The notes beneath the pieces were generated by a model that saw only the letters and a list, made by a program, of their open reading frames with translations, was not told the DNA's origin and did not search any database. This document shows positions 52,032 through 62,279 of a DNA stretch of 64,000 bases, piece by piece. Numbering within the stretch: the stretch's first letter is position 1; every line of letters starts with the position of its first letter. Location: the NCBI RefSeq assembly GCF_016650815.1, contig NZ_JAEKEZ010000015.1, positions 62,001-126,000 on the forward strand, in the 5' to 3' direction. Source of the DNA: Pseudomonas sp. TH31. Lineage in GTDB: Bacteria > Pseudomonadota > Gammaproteobacteria > Pseudomonadales > Pseudomonadaceae. The position numbers were made by a program, and so were the translations under genes.

Positions 52032-52709
52032 CTACCGGAGAAAGAGCGCCACCTTGCTCGCCGCAGCCGCCAAATGCTGCCCATGGGTAAACCCGGAAAC
52101 CTTCAACGGCTTCAAATCATGGTCCCCCGCCGCCAGCCACATCACCTCGATGCCCGGCGATAGCACATACCCCTCGACCGCTTCGCGATTGCCCAGCGCA
52201 TCCCGCTCACCCTGGACAATCAGCGTCCGCGTTTTTAACCCGGCCAGGTGCTCGACCCGAGGCTTGTGCGGCTTGCCCACGGCATAGAACGGATACCCCA
52301 GACACACCAGCGCATCCGCGCCCAATTCATCCGCCAGCAAACTGGCCATCCGCCCGCCCATGGACTTGCCGCCAATGGCCAGGCGCCCAGTGACATGGCG
52401 TCGCACCACGGCATAGACCTCACGCCAGCATTCCAGCAGTTTCGGCGCTGGGTTCGGTGGGCGTTTACCGCCGTCGAGGCGCCGCTGGGCCATGTACGCA
52501 AACTCGAAGCGCAGCACGTTGACCCCAAGTTCAGCAAGGCGCGCAGCCATGTCGCTCATCCAGGCGCTGTCCATCGGCGCGCCGGCGCCGTGAGCCAGGA
52601 TCAGGGTGGTCGATGACGGCGTCGATGCCGCGTCCCATAGCCAGCCATGTTCAGCCACGCACCGCCCCCATTGATCCCCGTCAATACTGGCCTTGTGCTC
52701 TTTGTTCAT
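52032..52709 (-). CDS. alpha/beta-hydrolase family protein
   Basis: A 225-residue alpha/beta hydrolase of the KANL3/Tex30-like group. The nucleophile elbow is [11 protein letters not shown] (serine near residue 114), an oxyanion-type loop [10 protein letters not shown] occurs early, and late residues Asp (QGERDALG) and His (AAGDHDLKP) complete the triad. The substrate is unknown. Its 5' end contains the ANR-type box of the cco operon. The gene probably belongs to the core locus rather than the island, since I recall a similar gene beside cco in P. aeruginosa. Confidence 0.85.
   Translation of the reverse strand: MNKEHKASIDGDQWGRCVAEHGWLWDAASTPSSTTLILAHGAGAPMDSAWMSDMAARLAELGVNVLRFEFAYMAQRRLDGGKRPPNPAPKLLECWREVYAVVRRHVTGRLAIGGKSMGGRMASLLADELGADALVCLGYPFYAVGKPHKPRVEHLAGLKTRTLIVQGERDALGNREAVEGYVLSPGIEVMWLAAGDHDLKPLKVSGFTHGQHLAAAASKVALFLR
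52671..52684. promoter_or_regulatory. ANR/FNR-type box upstream of the first cco operon
   Basis: TTGAT-CCCC-GTCAA differs in one base from TTGATNNNNATCAA; the reverse complement TTGAC-N4-ATCAA form occurs in known ANR targets. Centred at 52677.5, it predicts transcription from about 52719, about 100 bases before ccoN. It lies inside the first codons of the divergent hydrolase gene. Confidence 0.6.
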
Positions 52710-52820
52710 GCTTGCCTCGCTTTTAGTCTGCCTATAACTCCAGGCGAAGGAAGCGTCTGCCTTGCGCGGCTTACTCGCAAAGACGGGCCTTCACTTCGGC
52801 TGAACCGTGGATGGGGAACC

Positions 52821-54245
52821 ATGAACACTTCTATCAGTACCGCCTACAACTACAAGGTGGTCCGCCAATTCGCCATTATGACGGTGGTGTGGGGCATCGT
52901 CGGCATGGGGCTCGGGGTTTTTCTCGCGGCTCAATTGGTCTGGCCCGAACTCAACTTCAATTTGCCGTGGACCAGCTTCGGCCGCCTGCGCCCGTTGCAC
53001 ACCAACGCGGTGATCTTCGCCTTCGGCGGTTGCGCCCTGTTCGCCAGTTCGTTCTATTCGGTGCAACGCACCTGCCAGACCCGACTGTTTGCGCCAAAAA
53101 TCGCTCAGTTCTGCTTCTGGGGCTGGCAACTGGTGATCGTGCTGGCGGCCATCAGCCTGCCACTGGGTTACACCAGTTCCAAGGAATACGCCGAGCTGGA
53201 ATGGCCGATCGACATCCTGATCACCATCGTCTGGGTCGCCTACGCCATCGTGTTCTTCGGGACCCTGGCCAAGCGTACGACCAAGCACATCTACGTCGGT
53301 AACTGGTTCTTCGGTGCGTTTATCATCACCGTGGCGATTCTGCACATCGTCAACAACCTGGAAATCCCGGTCAGCTGGAACAAGTCCTACTCGGTGTACG
53401 GCGGGGCGACGGATGCCATGGTTCAGTGGTGGTACGGCCACAACGCGGTGGGGTTCTTCCTGACCGCCGGCTTCCTGGGGATGATGTATTACTTCGTGCC
53501 GAAACAGGCCGAGCGCCCGGTGTACTCCTATCGTTTGTCGATCGTGCATTTCTGGGCCCTGATCACCCTGTACATCTGGGCCGGTCCGCACCACTTGCAC
53601 TACACCGCGCTGCCGGACTGGGCACAGTCGCTGGGCATGGTGATGTCGCTGATCCTGCTGGCGCCAAGCTGGGGCGGGATGATCAACGGGATGATGACGC
53701 TCTCGGGCGCCTGGCATAAGTTGCGCAGCGACCCGATCCTGCGCTTCCTGGTGGTCTCGCTGGCGTTCTACGGCATGTCGACCTTCGAAGGGCCGATGAT
53801 GGCGATCAAGACGGTCAACGCCCTCTCCCACTACACCGACTGGACCATCGGCCACGTACACGCCGGGGCACTCGGTTGGGTGGCGATGATTTCCATCGGC
53901 GCGCTGTACCACATGATCCCGAAAATCTTCGGCCGCCCACAGATGCACAGCCTCGGCCTGATCAACGCGCACTTCTGGCTCGCGACCATCGGCACCGTGC
54001 TCTACATCGCTTCGATGTGGGTCAACGGCATCGCCCAGGGCCTCATGTGGCGCGCTGTCAACGAAGACGGCACGCTGACCTACTCCTTCGTCGAAACCCT
54101 GGTGGCCAGCCACCCAGGTTTCGTCGTGCGGTTGGTGGGCGGTGCGATCTTCTTCAGTGGCATGTTGCTGATGGCCTACAACACCTGGCGCACCGTGCGG
54201 GCCTCGCAGCCTGCCGAAGCCGCCGCTGCCGCGCAGATGGCCTGA
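52821..54245 (+). CDS. ccoN: cbb3 cytochrome c oxidase subunit CcoN, first copy
   Basis: The catalytic heme-copper subunit, inner membrane, with twelve helices and heme b / b3-CuB ligands: [56 protein letters not shown]. It reduces oxygen and pumps protons at low oxygen. 474 residues from ATG 52821; the open frame extends to 52647 but overlaps the regulatory region. By position it matches the ANR-dependent cbb3-2 copy of P. aeruginosa. Confidence 0.96.
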   Translation: MNTSISTAYNYKVVRQFAIMTVVWGIVGMGLGVFLAAQLVWPELNFNLPWTSFGRLRPLHTNAVIFAFGGCALFASSFYSVQRTCQTRLFAPKIAQFCFWGWQLVIVLAAISLPLGYTSSKEYAELEWPIDILITIVWVAYAIVFFGTLAKRTTKHIYVGNWFFGAFIITVAILHIVNNLEIPVSWNKSYSVYGGATDAMVQWWYGHNAVGFFLTAGFLGMMYYFVPKQAERPVYSYRLSIVHFWALITLYIWAGPHHLHYTALPDWAQSLGMVMSLILLAPSWGGMINGMMTLSGAWHKLRSDPILRFLVVSLAFYGMSTFEGPMMAIKTVNALSHYTDWTIGHVHAGALGWVAMISIGALYHMIPKIFGRPQMHSLGLINAHFWLATIGTVLYIASMWVNGIAQGLMWRAVNEDGTLTYSFVETLVASHPGFVVRLVGGAIFFSGMLLMAYNTWRTVRASQPAEAAAAAQMA

Positions 54246-54255
54246 GGAGTCCGCC

Positions 54256-54864
54256 ATGAAACACGAAACAATCGAGAAAAACGTCGGCCTGTTGCTGTTG
54301 CTGATGGTCCTGGCCGTGAGCATCGGCGGTCTGACCCAGATCGTCCCGCTGTTCTTCCAGGACGTAACCAATAAACCGGTGGAAGGCATGAAGCCCTACA
54401 CCGCGCTGCAACTGGAAGGTCGCGACATCTACATCCGCGAAGGCTGCGTCGGTTGCCACTCGCAGATGATCCGGCCGTTTCGCGCCGAGACCGAACGCTA
54501 CGGGCACTACTCGGTGGCCGGTGAAAGCGTCTGGGATCACCCGTTCCTGTGGGGCTCCAAGCGCACCGGGCCGGACCTGGCGCGGGTCGGTGGTCGCTAC
54601 TCCGAAGACTGGCATCGCGCGCACTTGTACAACCCGCGCAACGTCGTGCCGGAATCGAAAATGCCTGGCTACCCGTGGCTGGTGTCCAACCAGCTCGACA
54701 GCAGCCACACCGAAACCAAGATCCGCGCCATGCGCACCCTCGGCGTGCCGTACACCGATGACGACATTACCGGCGCTGTCGCTTCGCTCAAGGGCAAGAC
54801 CGAAATGGACGCGCTCGTCGCCTACCTGCAAGTGCTCGGCACTGCCATCAAGAGCAAGAGGTGA
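54256..54864 (+). CDS. ccoO: cbb3 oxidase subunit CcoO, first copy
   Basis: A membrane-anchored monoheme cytochrome c. One N-terminal helix ([21 protein letters not shown]) precedes the heme site GCVGCHSQM, with the axial methionine probably in ESKMPGYPW. 202 residues. GGAGTCCGCC precedes the ATG, 10 bases after ccoN. Confidence 0.96.
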   Translation: MKHETIEKNVGLLLLLMVLAVSIGGLTQIVPLFFQDVTNKPVEGMKPYTALQLEGRDIYIREGCVGCHSQMIRPFRAETERYGHYSVAGESVWDHPFLWGSKRTGPDLARVGGRYSEDWHRAHLYNPRNVVPESKMPGYPWLVSNQLDSSHTETKIRAMRTLGVPYTDDDITGAVASLKGKTEMDALVAYLQVLGTAIKSKR

Positions 54865-54867
54865 GTC

Positions 54868-55071
54868 ATGGTCTTTGAGATGAGCAGTGGAATGATCCGC
54901 GGCCTGGGCACGGTCGTGGTGTTTGTGGCCTTCGTCGGCCTGGCGTTGTGGGTGTTCAACGGCAAGCGCAGCCCGGAATTCGCCGAGGCGCGTTTGCTGC
55001 CGTTCGCCGATGAGCCGTTACCCGACGACGCCAACACCCAAGAACCTGAAACAAGGAGTACCCGGCCATGA
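54868..55071 (+). CDS. ccoQ: cbb3 oxidase subunit CcoQ, first copy
   Basis: A small single-helix subunit ([19 protein letters not shown]) that stabilises the complex. 67 residues; an internal ATG at 54880 is an alternative start. Its stop overlaps the ccoP start by four bases. Confidence 0.9.
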   Translation: MVFEMSSGMIRGLGTVVVFVAFVGLALWVFNGKRSPEFAEARLLPFADEPLPDDANTQEPETRSTRP

Positions 55072-56021
55072 CCACCTTCTGGAGTACGTGGATCTGCGTA
55101 CTGACCATCGGCAGCCTGATCGGCCTGACCTGGCTGCTGATCGGCACCCGCAAGGGCGAAACCAAGGGCAGTGTCGACCAGACCATGGGCCACAGCTTCG
55201 ACGGCATCGAGGAGTATGACAACCCGCTGCCGCAGTGGTGGTTCATGCTGTTCGCCGGCACGCTGGTGTTTGCCGTGGGTTACTTGATTCTGTATCCGGG
55301 CCTGGGCAACTGGAAAGGCATCCTGCCCGGCTACGAGGACGGCTGGACCGGCGTTCACGAATGGGAAAAGGAAATGGACAAGGCCGACGCCAGGTTCGGG
55401 CCGATCTTCGCCAAGTTCGCAGCGATGCCAGTGGAAGAAGTCGCCAAAGACCCGCAAGCGCTGAAAATGGGCGGTCGCCTGTTTGCCTCCAATTGCTCGG
55501 TGTGCCACGGCTCGGACGCCAAGGGTGCCTTCGGCTTCCCGAACCTGGCCGACAGCGATTGGCGCTGGGGCGGCGCTGCCGACACCATCAAGACCACGAT
55601 CATGGGCGGTCGCATGGCGGCGATGCCGGCCTGGGGTGAAATCCTCGGTGAGGCTGGCGTAAAAAACGTCGCCGCGTATGTGCGTCACGAACTGGCCGGC
55701 CTGCCATTGCCGGCTGACAACAGCGCCGACATCAACGCCGGACAGCAAGTCTTCAGCACCACTTGCGTAGCCTGTCACGGGGCAAACGGCCAGGGCACTG
55801 AAGCCATGGGCGCGCCAAATCTGACGCACCCGGCCGGCTTTATCTACGGTTCAAGCCTGGTGCAACTGCAACAAACCGTACGTCATGGCCGCCAGGGCCA
55901 TATGCCGGCGCAGAGCGAACTGCTCGGCAACGATAAGGTGCAACTGCTGGCCGCTTACGTTTACAGCTTATCGCAAGGTGCCAGTACCGAGCGCTTGCAG
56001 GCTGAAGGCAAAAACGAATAA
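55068..56021 (+). CDS. ccoP: cbb3 oxidase subunit CcoP, first copy
   Basis: A diheme cytochrome c with two N-terminal helices and heme sites CSVCH and CVACH. It passes electrons from the bc1 complex to CcoO/CcoN. 317 residues. Compared with the second copy it lacks a stretch of about eleven residues after LLPGYN/ILPGYE and is otherwise highly similar until the C-terminal tail. Confidence 0.96.
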   Translation: MTTFWSTWICVLTIGSLIGLTWLLIGTRKGETKGSVDQTMGHSFDGIEEYDNPLPQWWFMLFAGTLVFAVGYLILYPGLGNWKGILPGYEDGWTGVHEWEKEMDKADARFGPIFAKFAAMPVEEVAKDPQALKMGGRLFASNCSVCHGSDAKGAFGFPNLADSDWRWGGAADTIKTTIMGGRMAAMPAWGEILGEAGVKNVAAYVRHELAGLPLPADNSADINAGQQVFSTTCVACHGANGQGTEAMGAPNLTHPAGFIYGSSLVQLQQTVRHGRQGHMPAQSELLGNDKVQLLAAYVYSLSQGASTERLQAEGKNE

Positions 56022-56036
56022 TTCCTGACCGCTCTG

Positions 56037-56062
56037 CTGCCGCATTCTCTCGGATGCGGCAG
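56037..56062 (+). terminator. Hairpin after the first cco operon
   Basis: CTGCCGCAT (56037-56045) pairs with ATGCGGCAG (56054-56062), followed by TTCCCTGCTTCTTTG, a weak T-tract. The rest of the gap to 56503 holds no supported gene; it must carry the second operon's promoter. Confidence 0.55.
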
Positions 56063-56503
56063 TTCCCTGCTTCTTTGCGACCCATTGTCGCACCCTCAAT
56101 CAGTCTCCCTTTCGGTTCCCCGGAATCGGGTCTACGCTTGCTCGATGCGGACTGGCAAAGTACCGGTTCCAGGTCGACCCTAGCCGATGTGTTCGACGAA
56201 TCTGCTCGATGACAGGCCGCAAAGGCTGGTAGATACCGGCTGTCGTGCCAATTGCCATCGGTCACCTTATCGTTGCGTTTCAACACACCCCGTTACAACT
56301 GACCTGACCCCCTTGCCTTTTTCATCCGCTGCGACATTTTGTCCGGGGCCAATTTTGTCCTTACGCAGCGCATGGAAAGGCCGCAGAATCAGCGTCTGAA
56401 AGCATTGACCCAGGTCATGGCGCGTTGCAATGACCCCCTGCTTTCTACATACTTGCGGCCGATTTTTACTCCTAATAAAACACCCAAACCGTGGAACCTT
56501 AGA

Positions 56504-57946
56504 ATGAGCACAGCAATCAGTCCGACTGCTTATAACTATAAGGTAGTCCGCCAGTTCGCCATCATGACGGTGGTCTGGGGGATCCTTGGCATGGGGCTTG
56601 GTGTCTTCATCGCCTCACAGCTTGTATGGCCGGAATTGAACTTCGGTCTGCCGTGGACGACTTTTGGACGCTTACGCCCGCTGCACACCAACCTGGTGAT
56701 TTTCGCCTTCGGTGGATGTGCACTGTTTGCCACTTCTTATTACGTCGTGCAGCGAACCTGCCAAACGCGACTGATTTCCGATAGCCTCGCGGCCTTCCAC
56801 TTCTGGGGATGGCAAGCGGTGATCATCGGCGCGATCGTGACCTTGCCGCTGGGTTACACCACCACCAAGGAATACGCCGAACTGGAATGGCCCCTGGCTA
56901 TCCTGCTGGCCATTGTCTGGATCGTCTACGCACTGGTGTTTTTCGGCACCATCGTCAAGCGCAAGACCAAGCACATCTATGTCGGCAACTGGTTCTACGG
57001 TGCCTTCATCGTCGTGACCGCGATGCTGCACATCGTCAACCACGCCTCCCTGCCGGTCAGTTTCTTCAAGTCCTACTCGGCCTACGCCGGTGCGACTGAC
57101 GCCATGATCCAATGGTGGTATGGCCACAACGCAGTAGGTTTCTTCCTGACCACCGGCTTCCTGGGGATGATGTACTACTTCGTTCCGAAGCAGGCCGAGC
57201 GTCCGATCTACTCCTATCGCCTGTCCATCGTGCACTTCTGGGCGCTGATCACCCTGTACATCTGGGCCGGTCCGCACCACTTGCACTACACCGCTCTGCC
57301 GGACTGGGCGCAGTCCCTGGGCATGGCAATGTCGATCATCCTGCTGGCACCCAGCTGGGGCGGCATGATCAACGGCATGATGACCCTGTCGGGCGCCTGG
57401 CATAAGCTGCGCACCGACCCGATCCTGCGCTTTTTGGTCGTGTCCCTCGCGTTCTACGGCATGTCGACCTTCGAAGGCCCGATGATGGCCATCAAGACCG
57501 TCAACTCGCTGTCGCACTACACCGACTGGACCATCGGCCACGTACACGCCGGCGCGCTTGGCTGGGTAGCGATGATCTCGATCGGCGCGATCTACCACAT
57601 GATCCCGAAACTGTTCGGTCGCACGCAGATGCACAGCATCGGCCTGATCAATACGCACTTCTGGCTCGCGACCATCGGTACCGTTCTGTACATCGCCTCG
57701 ATGTGGGTCAACGGCATCACCCAGGGTCTGATGTGGCGTGCAATCAACGACGACGGCACCCTCACCTACTCGTTCGTTGAAGCGCTGCAAGCCAGCCACC
57801 CTGGTTACATCGTTCGCGCCTTGGGCGGTGCGTTCTTTGCCAGCGGCATGCTGTTCATGGCCTACAACGTATTCCGTACCGTACGTGCCTCGAACCCGGC
57901 TGAAGCCGAAGCCGCCGCTCAGATTGCTGTAGTTGGAGCTCACTGA
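56504..57946 (+). CDS. ccoN: cbb3 cytochrome c oxidase subunit CcoN, second copy
   Basis: The same catalytic heme-copper subunit as at 52821, with all histidine motifs conserved and most of the protein identical. 480 residues from ATG 56504, preceded by GTGGAACCTTAGA. By order it corresponds to the cbb3-1 copy, which is constitutively expressed in P. aeruginosa; no convincing ANR box is seen upstream. Confidence 0.96.
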   Translation: MSTAISPTAYNYKVVRQFAIMTVVWGILGMGLGVFIASQLVWPELNFGLPWTTFGRLRPLHTNLVIFAFGGCALFATSYYVVQRTCQTRLISDSLAAFHFWGWQAVIIGAIVTLPLGYTTTKEYAELEWPLAILLAIVWIVYALVFFGTIVKRKTKHIYVGNWFYGAFIVVTAMLHIVNHASLPVSFFKSYSAYAGATDAMIQWWYGHNAVGFFLTTGFLGMMYYFVPKQAERPIYSYRLSIVHFWALITLYIWAGPHHLHYTALPDWAQSLGMAMSIILLAPSWGGMINGMMTLSGAWHKLRTDPILRFLVVSLAFYGMSTFEGPMMAIKTVNSLSHYTDWTIGHVHAGALGWVAMISIGAIYHMIPKLFGRTQMHSIGLINTHFWLATIGTVLYIASMWVNGITQGLMWRAINDDGTLTYSFVEALQASHPGYIVRALGGAFFASGMLFMAYNVFRTVRASNPAEAEAAAQIAVVGAH

Positions 57947-58554
57947 TGAAGCATGAAGCAGTCGAGAAGAACATTGGCCTGCTGGCCTTCTTCATGGTTA
58001 TCGCCGTCAGCATCGGCGGCCTGACCCAGATCGTTCCGCTGTTTTTCCAGGACGTCACCAACAAGCCGGTTGAAGGCATGAAGCCTCGCCCGGCGCTGGA
58101 ACTTGAAGGGCGTGACATCTTCATCGCCAACGGTTGTGTCGGCTGCCACTCGCAGATGATCCGCCCGTTCCGCGCTGAAACCGAACGTTACGGCCACTAT
58201 TCGGTAGCCGGTGAAAGCGTCTGGGACCACCCGTTCCTGTGGGGTTCCAAGCGTACCGGTCCGGACCTGGCCCGCGTCGGCGGTCGTTACTCCGATGACT
58301 GGCAGCGTGCGCACTTGTACAACCCGCGCAACGTCGTGCCTGAGTCGAAAATGCCGGCCTACCCGTTCCTCGTGGAAAACAAGCTCGACGGCAAAGACAC
58401 CGCCAAGAAAATGGAAGTCTTGCGCACGCTCGGCGTCCCTTACACCGACGAAGACATCGCCGGCGCCAAGGATGCTGTGAAGGGCAAAACCGAAATGGAC
58501 GCGCTGGTGGCCTATCTGCAAGGCCTGGGCACCATCATCAAAAGCAAACGGTGA
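57946..58554 (+). CDS. ccoO: cbb3 oxidase subunit CcoO, second copy
   Basis: Monoheme cytochrome c, heme site GCVGCHSQM, 202 residues, the same length as the first copy. The start overlaps the ccoN stop by one base (TGATG), indicating translational coupling, unlike the 10-base gap in the first operon. Confidence 0.96.
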   Translation: MKHEAVEKNIGLLAFFMVIAVSIGGLTQIVPLFFQDVTNKPVEGMKPRPALELEGRDIFIANGCVGCHSQMIRPFRAETERYGHYSVAGESVWDHPFLWGSKRTGPDLARVGGRYSDDWQRAHLYNPRNVVPESKMPAYPFLVENKLDGKDTAKKMEVLRTLGVPYTDEDIAGAKDAVKGKTEMDALVAYLQGLGTIIKSKR

Positions 58555-58559
58555 TTTAG

Positions 58560-58745
58560 ATGGATATCGGGATGATTCGTGGCCTGGGCACCGTTGTCGT
58601 GATGGTGGCCTTTATCGGTCTGGCGTTGTGGGTGTTCAGCCCCAAGCGCAAGTCGGAGTTTGAAGACGCGACCTTGCTGCCTTTCGCGGATGATCCCGAA
58701 GCCATCAAGCACGTCGAGCAAGCTTCTAGGAGTAACAAAGAATGA
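58560..58745 (+). CDS. ccoQ: cbb3 oxidase subunit CcoQ, second copy
   Basis: 61 residues with one helix ([19 protein letters not shown]). It lacks the N-terminal MVFEMS extension of the first copy and overlaps ccoP by four bases. Confidence 0.92.
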   Translation: MDIGMIRGLGTVVVMVAFIGLALWVFSPKRKSEFEDATLLPFADDPEAIKHVEQASRSNKE

Positions 58746-59719
58746 CTACATTCTGGAGTCTGTACGTCACGGTCCTCAGTCTGGGCACCATTTTCGCCCT
58801 GACCTGGCTGCTGCTGTCGACCCGCAAGGGCCAGCGCAGCGAGCAGACGGAAGAAACGGTGGGGCACTCCTTCGACGGGATCGAGGAGTACGACAACCCA
58901 CTGCCGAAATGGTGGTTCATGCTGTTCGTGGGCACTATCATTTTCGCCTTGGGCTACCTGGTTCTGTACCCGGGCCTGGGTAACTGGAAAGGCCTGCTGC
59001 CGGGTTACAACTACCTCGATAACGACAAGCAGACCGCGTTCGCCAACGGCCAGACCGGCTGGACCGGCGTTCACGAGTGGGAAAAGGAAATGGCCAAGTC
59101 GGACGCCAAGTTCGGCCCGATCTTCGCCAAGTTCGCCTCCATGCCCATCGAAGAAGTGGCCAAGGACCCGCAAGCCCTGAAGATGGGTGGCCGTTTGTTC
59201 GCCTCCAACTGCTCGGTCTGCCACGGTTCCGACGCCAAGGGTGCTTATGGCTTCCCTAACCTGACCGACGCCGACTGGCGCTGGGGCGGCGAACCGGAAA
59301 CCATCAAGACCACCATCATGGGCGGCCGTCATGCGGTGATGCCAGCCTGGGCTGAAGTGATCGGCGAGCAAGGCGTTGCAGATGTTGCCTCGTTTGTGCT
59401 GACCAACCTCGACGGCCGCAAGATGCCGGAAGGCACCAAGGCTGATCCGGTTGCCGGCCAGAAACTATTCGCGGCCAACTGCGTGGTTTGCCACGGTCCG
59501 GAAGGCAAAGGTACGCCAGCAATGGGCGCACCTAACCTGACCCACCCGGCGGCATTCATCTACGGTTCGAGCTTTGCTCAACTGCAGCAGACCATCCGTT
59601 ACGGCCGTCAGGGCCAGATGCCTGCGCAGGAACAGCTGCAAGGCAACGACAAGGTTCACCTGCTGGCCGCTTACGTCTACAGCCTGTCTCACGGTGAGAA
59701 GGCAGCGGACGCCCAGTAA
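58742..59719 (+). CDS. ccoP: cbb3 oxidase subunit CcoP, second copy
   Basis: Diheme cytochrome c with CSVCH and CVVCH, 325 residues. It contains the stretch [13 protein letters not shown] that the first copy lacks, and ends HGEKAADAQ. It closes the second operon. Confidence 0.96.
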   Translation: MTTFWSLYVTVLSLGTIFALTWLLLSTRKGQRSEQTEETVGHSFDGIEEYDNPLPKWWFMLFVGTIIFALGYLVLYPGLGNWKGLLPGYNYLDNDKQTAFANGQTGWTGVHEWEKEMAKSDAKFGPIFAKFASMPIEEVAKDPQALKMGGRLFASNCSVCHGSDAKGAYGFPNLTDADWRWGGEPETIKTTIMGGRHAVMPAWAEVIGEQGVADVASFVLTNLDGRKMPEGTKADPVAGQKLFAANCVVCHGPEGKGTPAMGAPNLTHPAAFIYGSSFAQLQQTIRYGRQGQMPAQEQLQGNDKVHLLAAYVYSLSHGEKAADAQ

Positions 59720-59740
59720 GGCAAACGCTTGACGCAACAA

Positions 59741-59782
59741 AAAACGGCCCCGCCCATGTGAATTGGCGGGGCCGTTTTGTTT
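59741..59782 (+). terminator. Intrinsic terminator of the second cco operon
   Basis: AAAACGGCCCCGCC (59741-59754) pairs with GGCGGGGCCGTTTT (59765-59778), followed by GTTT. Confidence 0.9.
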
Positions 59783-59811
59783 ATGGCCTATGCTCGACCT
59801 ACATTCGATCC

Positions 59812-59895
59812 GTAGGAGCTGCCGAAGGCTGCGATCTTTTGATCTTCGCCCTTAAACGGCAAGATCAAAAGATCGCAGCCTTCGGCAGCTCCTAC
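59812..59895. repeat. Perfect 35-bp REP palindrome
   Basis: Arms 59812-59846 and 59861-59895 are exact inverted complements (GTAGGAGCTGCCGAAGG, CTGCGATCTTTTGATCTT). The gap from here to ccoG (60151) has no supported gene. Confidence 0.95.
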
Positions 59896-60151
59896 GTGGT
59901 AAATCGGGATCATTCGGTACATCGAGGAAACGGAAGGAAACAGGATCACCCGTCCCAGCCTGAAATCTCATCCATAATTCACAAGTCAATTGATTCAAGT
60001 CATTACACCGTCAAATGAATTCCGCAAACGTGACCAAAGGTCGCACCCTTGAGCTAGAGCGACAGGCGTATCATTGCGCCACTGCAATACCTCTTTTTGA
60101 CCGCGGTCGGCATGTACTGACCGAGGCATTTTTCCACTGCCGTGGGATGCA

Positions 60152-61568
60152 ATGATGAGCAATCAGATTCCGGTACACGACGTTACCCCGCCTGCCAAGA
60201 ACGCGAACAACAGCGTCGACCTCTACGCCTCTCGAGAAAAGATCTACACCCGCGCCTTCACAGGCCTGTTCCGCAACCTGCGAATGATGGGCGGGGCCGG
60301 TTTGTTCCTGCTGTATTTCGGTACGGTGTGGTTGAACTGGGGGTCATCAAGCCGTCTGGTGGAACCTGCCGGAACGTAAATTCTTCATTTTTGGCGCGAC
60401 CTTCTGGCCCCAGGATTTCATCCTGCTCTCGGGCCTGCTGATCATCAGCGCCTTCGGCCTGTTCTTCATTACCGTGTACGCCGGGCGCGTCTGGTGCGGC
60501 TATACCTGCCCGCAAAGCGTCTGGACCTGGATTTTCATGTGGTGCGAGAAGGTCACCGAAGGCGACCGCAACCAGCGCATCAAGCTCGACAAAGCGCCGA
60601 TGAGTGGCAACAAATTCCTGCGCAAACTCAGCAAGCACAGCCTGTGGCTGTTGATCGGCCTCGTCACCGGCATGACCTTCGTCGGTTACTTTTCGCCCAT
60701 TCGCGAGCTGACCATCGACTTCTTCACCGGCGAGGCCGATGGCTGGTCGTACTTCTGGGTCGGTTTCTTCACCCTCGCCACTTACGGCAATGCCGGCTGG
60801 TTGCGCGAGCAGGTGTGCATCTACATGTGCCCGTATGCGCGCTTCCAGAGCGTGATGTTCGACAAGGACACCCTGATCGTTTCCTACGACCCGCGTCGTG
60901 GTGAGTCCCGCGGCCCGCGCAAGAAAGGCGTGGACTACAAGGCCCAAGGCCTGGGCGACTGCATCGACTGCACCATGTGCGTGCAGGTCTGCCCGACCGG
61001 CATCGACATCCGCGATGGCCTGCAAATCGAGTGCATCGGCTGCGCCGCCTGCATCGATGCCTGCGACAGCATCATGGACAAGATGGACTACCCGCGCGGC
61101 CTGATCAGCTACACCACCGAGCACAACCTGTCCGGACAGGTCACCCATAAACTGCGCCCACGGCTGATTGGCTATGCCGTGGTGCTGCTGACCATGATCG
61201 GCTTGCTGGTCACCGCGTTCTTCATGCGTTCGCTGGTCGGTTTCGACGTCAGCAAGGACCGTGTGCTGTACCGCGAGAACGCCGAAGGCCGGATCGAAAA
61301 CGTCTACAGCCTGAAGATCATGAACAAAGACCAGCGCGACCACACCTACCTGCTCGAAGCCAGCGGCCTGCCGGACCTCAAGCTGCAAGGCAAACGTGAG
61401 ATCAAAGTCGCCGCCGGGGAAATATTCAGCCAGCCGGTGGAGCTGTCCAGCGCACCGGAGCAATTGCCATCGAGCACCAATGAGGTGAAATTCACCCTCA
61501 AGGATGCCGATGACGACAGCGTCCACGTTGAAGCCAAGAGCCGATTCATCGGCCCACAAATTCGTTGA
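60152..61568 (+). pseudogene. ccoG: Cytochrome oxidase accessory protein CcoG, frameshifted
   Basis: CcoG is a membrane copper reductase with ferredoxin-type iron-sulfur motifs, needed for cbb3 assembly. The first 65 residues (MMSNQIPVHDVTPPAK...TVWLNWG) are normal, then the frame fails at TGGGGGTCAT (60339-60348) and stops at 60379. The next frame continues HQAVWWNLPERKFF, then through AGRVWCGYTCPQSVW, the clusters CIDCTMCVQVCP and CIGCAACIDACD, and a C-terminal Ig-like domain to 61568. Two bases appear missing where GGGGCGG would be expected. In a locus this intact a sequence error is as likely as a real mutation. Confidence 0.88.
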
Positions 61569-61579
61569 GAGAACTGAAC

Positions 61580-62113
61580 ATGCCCGCAGCAAATGCCGCA
61601 AGCCCTTGGTACAAGCATCTTTGGCCGTGGATCATCATCGCGATTCTGACCTGTTCGGTGACCCTGACCCTGTCCATGGTGACCATTGCGGTCAAAAACC
61701 CGGACAACCTGGTCAACGACAACTACTACGAGGCCGGCAAAGGCATCAACCGTTCCCTGGACCGTGAGTTGCTGGCGCAGACCCTGAAAATGCACGCCAA
61801 CGTCCACCTGGATGAGGTGACCGGTGAAGTCGACCTGCGCCTGACCGGCAACAGCCAGCCCAAGACCCTTGAACTGAACCTGATCTCGCCGACCCAGCCG
61901 GAGAAGGATCGCAAGATCACCCTGACCCGCAGCGAAACCGAACAGGGTCGCTACATCGGCCAGATGAGCGACAAGGTCGACGGCCGCCGGTTCGTTGAAC
62001 TGTTGGGCGTGCAGGACGACAAGACCTGGCGCATGTTCGAGGAAGAACAGATCAGCCCCGACAAGAACCTGCTGCTGGGCGATGAACCGCTGCAAGGTGC
62101 TGAAGACAAGTAA
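61580..62113 (+). CDS. ccoH: cbb3 oxidase assembly protein CcoH (FixH)
   Basis: A single-pass inner-membrane protein required for CcoN maturation. One helix (PWIIIAILTCSVTLTLSMVTIAV, split as PWIIIAILTC + SVTLTLSMVTIAV) is followed by a periplasmic FixH domain (NPDNLVNDNYYEAGKGIN). ATG 61580 (177 residues) follows GAGAGAACTGAAC; it is 11 bases after ccoG. Confidence 0.93.
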   Translation: MPAANAASPWYKHLWPWIIIAILTCSVTLTLSMVTIAVKNPDNLVNDNYYEAGKGINRSLDRELLAQTLKMHANVHLDEVTGEVDLRLTGNSQPKTLELNLISPTQPEKDRKITLTRSETEQGRYIGQMSDKVDGRRFVELLGVQDDKTWRMFEEEQISPDKNLLLGDEPLQGAEDK

Positions 62114-62133
62114 AACCTGAGGGCCTCTGGAGC

Positions 62134-62236
62134 CTGTAGGAGCTGTCGAGTGAAACGAGGCTGCGATCTTTTGATGTTGTTTTTGAAGAGCAAGATCAAA
62201 AGATCGCAGCCTCGTTTCACTCGACAGCTCCTACAG
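62134..62236. repeat. Perfect 42-bp REP palindrome within the cco assembly cluster
   Basis: Arms 62134-62175 and 62195-62236 are exact inverted complements (CTGTAGGAGCTGTCG, AGTGAAACGAGG, CTGCGATCTTTTGAT). It separates ccoH from ccoI inside what is normally one operon. Confidence 0.95.
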
Positions 62237-62279
62237 TGATGAGGTCCGGCCTTGATTCAGCGGCATTAGCGAAAACCCC

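Noticed and set aside
59989..60003. ANR box upstream of ccoG
   Set aside because: TTGATTCAAGTCAT has two mismatches in the second half-site and no supporting promoter spacing.
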